In this document: piece after piece, positions 62,689-64,000 of the stretch
Layout: each line of letters begins with the position of its first letter
Position numbering within the stretch: position 1 is the first letter of the stretch
Source of the DNA: Sphingomonas sp. JC676
GTDB taxonomy: Bacteria > Pseudomonadota > Alphaproteobacteria > Sphingomonadales > Sphingomonadaceae
Direction of reading: 5' to 3'
Assembly (NCBI RefSeq): GCF_014489075.1
Contig: NZ_JACTGR010000003.1
Coordinates: forward strand, 186,001 to 250,000
Length of the DNA: 64,000 nucleotides
Made by a program: the position numbers and the translations under genes
Notes under the pieces: generated by a model
The model's database searches: none
What the model saw: the letters and a program-made list of their open reading frames with translations, nothing else
Told to the model about the DNA's origin: nothing

Positions 62689-64000
62689 GCACTCGCCCTT
62701 TCCACGTTTCGCCGCGCATAGGCGAAGTAGAGGCCCAGCCCCAACAGGTTCCAGACGCCGAACAGGATCTGCGTCTGATGGGGCAGGCTGAGGAACAGAT
62801 AGAAGCAGCCGAACGCCGCCCCGAGCCCGACCAGCCACGCCGCCGGGGTGCGGAAGGGACGCACGGCGTCAGGCGCGCGGACGCGCATCACCAGCATGCA
62901 GATGCCCACCGCCGCGAACGCGGTCAGCGTGCCCGCATTGGCGAGCGCGGCGATCTGGTCGATCGGGAAGAAAGCGGCGAAGAAGGTGACGACGGCCGCG
63001 GTGAAGATGGTGATCCTGACCGGTGTTCCGCGCGACGACACTCGGGCGAGACTCGCCGGCAGCATCCGATCGCGCGCCATCACGAAGAAGATGCGGCTCT
63101 GGCCATAGAGGAACGCCAGAATCACCGTCGGCAGCGCTATCACCGCGGTCGCCGCCAGAAAGGTCGCGGTGCCCGGCTGGCCGATCTCACGCAGGATCAG
63201 CGCGAGCGGTTCGGGGCTGTCCGCGAAGCGCGTATAGGAAAGTGCGCCGATCGCCGTGACCGCGACGATCATGTAGATCGCGACGCACACCACCATCGAT
63301 CCGACGATGCCGATCGCCAGATCGCGGCCGGGGTTCTTGGCTTCCTCCGCCGCGGTCGAGATCGCATCGAACCCGTAGAATGCGAAGAAGATGATCGCCG
63401 CCGCCGCCATCACGCCGCGCTCGACGCCGTCGCCGCTCATATGCTTGGCGAAGCCGAACGGCGCGAAGGGCTCGAGATTCGCCGCGTTGAAATAGGGCAA
63501 GGCGACCACGACGAACACGGCGAGCGCGACCATCTTCACGACCACCAGCAGCGCGTTGATATTGGCGCTCTCGCGGGTGCCGACGCAGAGCAGCCCTGCA
63601 ACCAGCGCGACGATGAACATCGCCGGCACGTTCACGCCCCAGGAGACGATCTTGCCTGCCGCCATCACCGGTCCGTGCGTCAGTGCGGGATCCAGGTGCA
63701 CGCCCAGCCCCATCAGGAAGCCATTGGCATAGCCCGACCAGCCGACCGCCACCGTCGCCACCACCAAAGTATATTCGGCGAGCAGGCTCCACCCCACCAC
63801 CCAGGCGACGATCTCGCCCAGCACCGCATAGCTATAGGTATAGGCGCTGCCTGATGCCGGGATCATCGTCGCCATCTCGGCATAAGCGAGCGCGGCGCAC
63901 GCGCAGATGGCGCCGGCGACCGCGAAGGAGAGGATCACCGCCGGCCCCGCACGATCCGCGCCGACTCCGATCAACGTCAAGATGCCGGTCCCGACGATCG
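62685..64000 (-). CDS. APC-family amino acid permease, 5' end outside the window
   Basis: About 438 residues are visible and the frame stays open to the right edge (…IVGTGILTLIGVGADRAGPA), so the first one or two dozen residues are missing. Roughly 12 transmembrane helices; the IVGTGILTLIG opening and MIPASGSAYTYSYAVLGEIV match the cationic amino acid transporter branch. The family takes up amino acids by proton symport. Its stop overlaps the mtnP start, suggesting uptake linked to methionine/MTA metabolism (inference). Confidence 0.9.
   Translation of the reverse strand, partial: IVGTGILTLIGVGADRAGPAVILSFAVAGAICACAALAYAEMATMIPASGSAYTYSYAVLGEIVAWVVGWSLLAEYTLVVATVAVGWSGYANGFLMGLGVHLDPALTHGPVMAAGKIVSWGVNVPAMFIVALVAGLLCVGTRESANINALLVVVKMVALAVFVVVALPYFNAANLEPFAPFGFAKHMSGDGVERGVMAAAAIIFFAFYGFDAISTAAEEAKNPGRDLAIGIVGSMVVCVAIYMIVAVTAIGALSYTRFADSPEPLALILREIGQPGTATFLAATAVIALPTVILAFLYGQSRIFFVMARDRMLPASLARVSSRGTPVRITIFTAAVVTFFAAFFPIDQIAALANAGTLTAFAAVGICMLVMRVRAPDAVRPFRTPAAWLVGLGAAFGCFYLFLSLPHQTQILFGVWNLLGLGLYFAYARRNVERASA

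Overview
The window looks like a stretch of a Sphingomonas-type chromosome (Alphaproteobacteria, Sphingomonadales). It is very GC-rich. It carries four PEP-CTERM-type surface or secreted proteins, two large TonB-dependent receptors, a hrcA-grpE-glnD block beside rph-rdgB, and thrS next to infC. Intergenic palindromes of the REP/REPIN type occur three times. This assignment rests on gene content and sequence style only; no database search was possible.

Layout. 1-2076: right end of an integrated element, with an edge-truncated ORF, a small ORF and a tyrosine recombinase that abuts the 3' end of tRNA-Ala(CGC). 2077-28 kb: mostly core chromosome. It holds a SWFGD/DUF2171 protein, a membrane protein-XRE regulator-hydrolase operon, a Mur ligase divergent from an LD-carboxypeptidase and D-cysteine desulfhydrase (peptidoglycan turnover), a methyltransferase operon, thrS, infC, a GH16 glucanase, LysR/aldo-keto reductase and carotenoid oxygenase/TetR divergent pairs, glnD, grpE, hrcA, a lipoprotein, rph and rdgB. 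27.3-28.4 kb has a winged-helix regulator and two small divergent genes whose upstream regions share a palindrome.

28.6-45.5 kb is a catabolic block: pirin, two Cys-type sulfatases, two TonB-dependent receptors, a LacI regulator, two luciferase-like flavin monooxygenases, a phytanoyl-CoA-type dioxygenase, an MFS transporter and a Gfo/Idh/MocA oxidoreductase. It ends at a truncated P4-type integrase next to tRNA-Tyr(GTA), so it may be, or border, an old genomic island. Inferred joint role: outer-membrane import and desulfation or desulfonation of a sulfated or organosulfur substrate. Neither a sulfatase-maturation enzyme nor an FMN reductase is in the window.

45.6-64 kb: M28 peptidase-rlmB, a CAP-domain protein, an L,D-transpeptidase, PEP-CTERM proteins, an HTH-repeat protein, then an AT-rich 996-residue NACHT NTPase (52.1-55.1 kb) that is clearly foreign and is best read as a single-gene NLR-like anti-phage defence protein. 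Directly beyond it lies a decayed copy of the 3' end of a TonB-like gene found intact 750 bp further on. The window closes with acnA, a PEP-CTERM metalloprotease, and an overlapping permease-mtnP-FKBP operon whose permease runs off the right edge.
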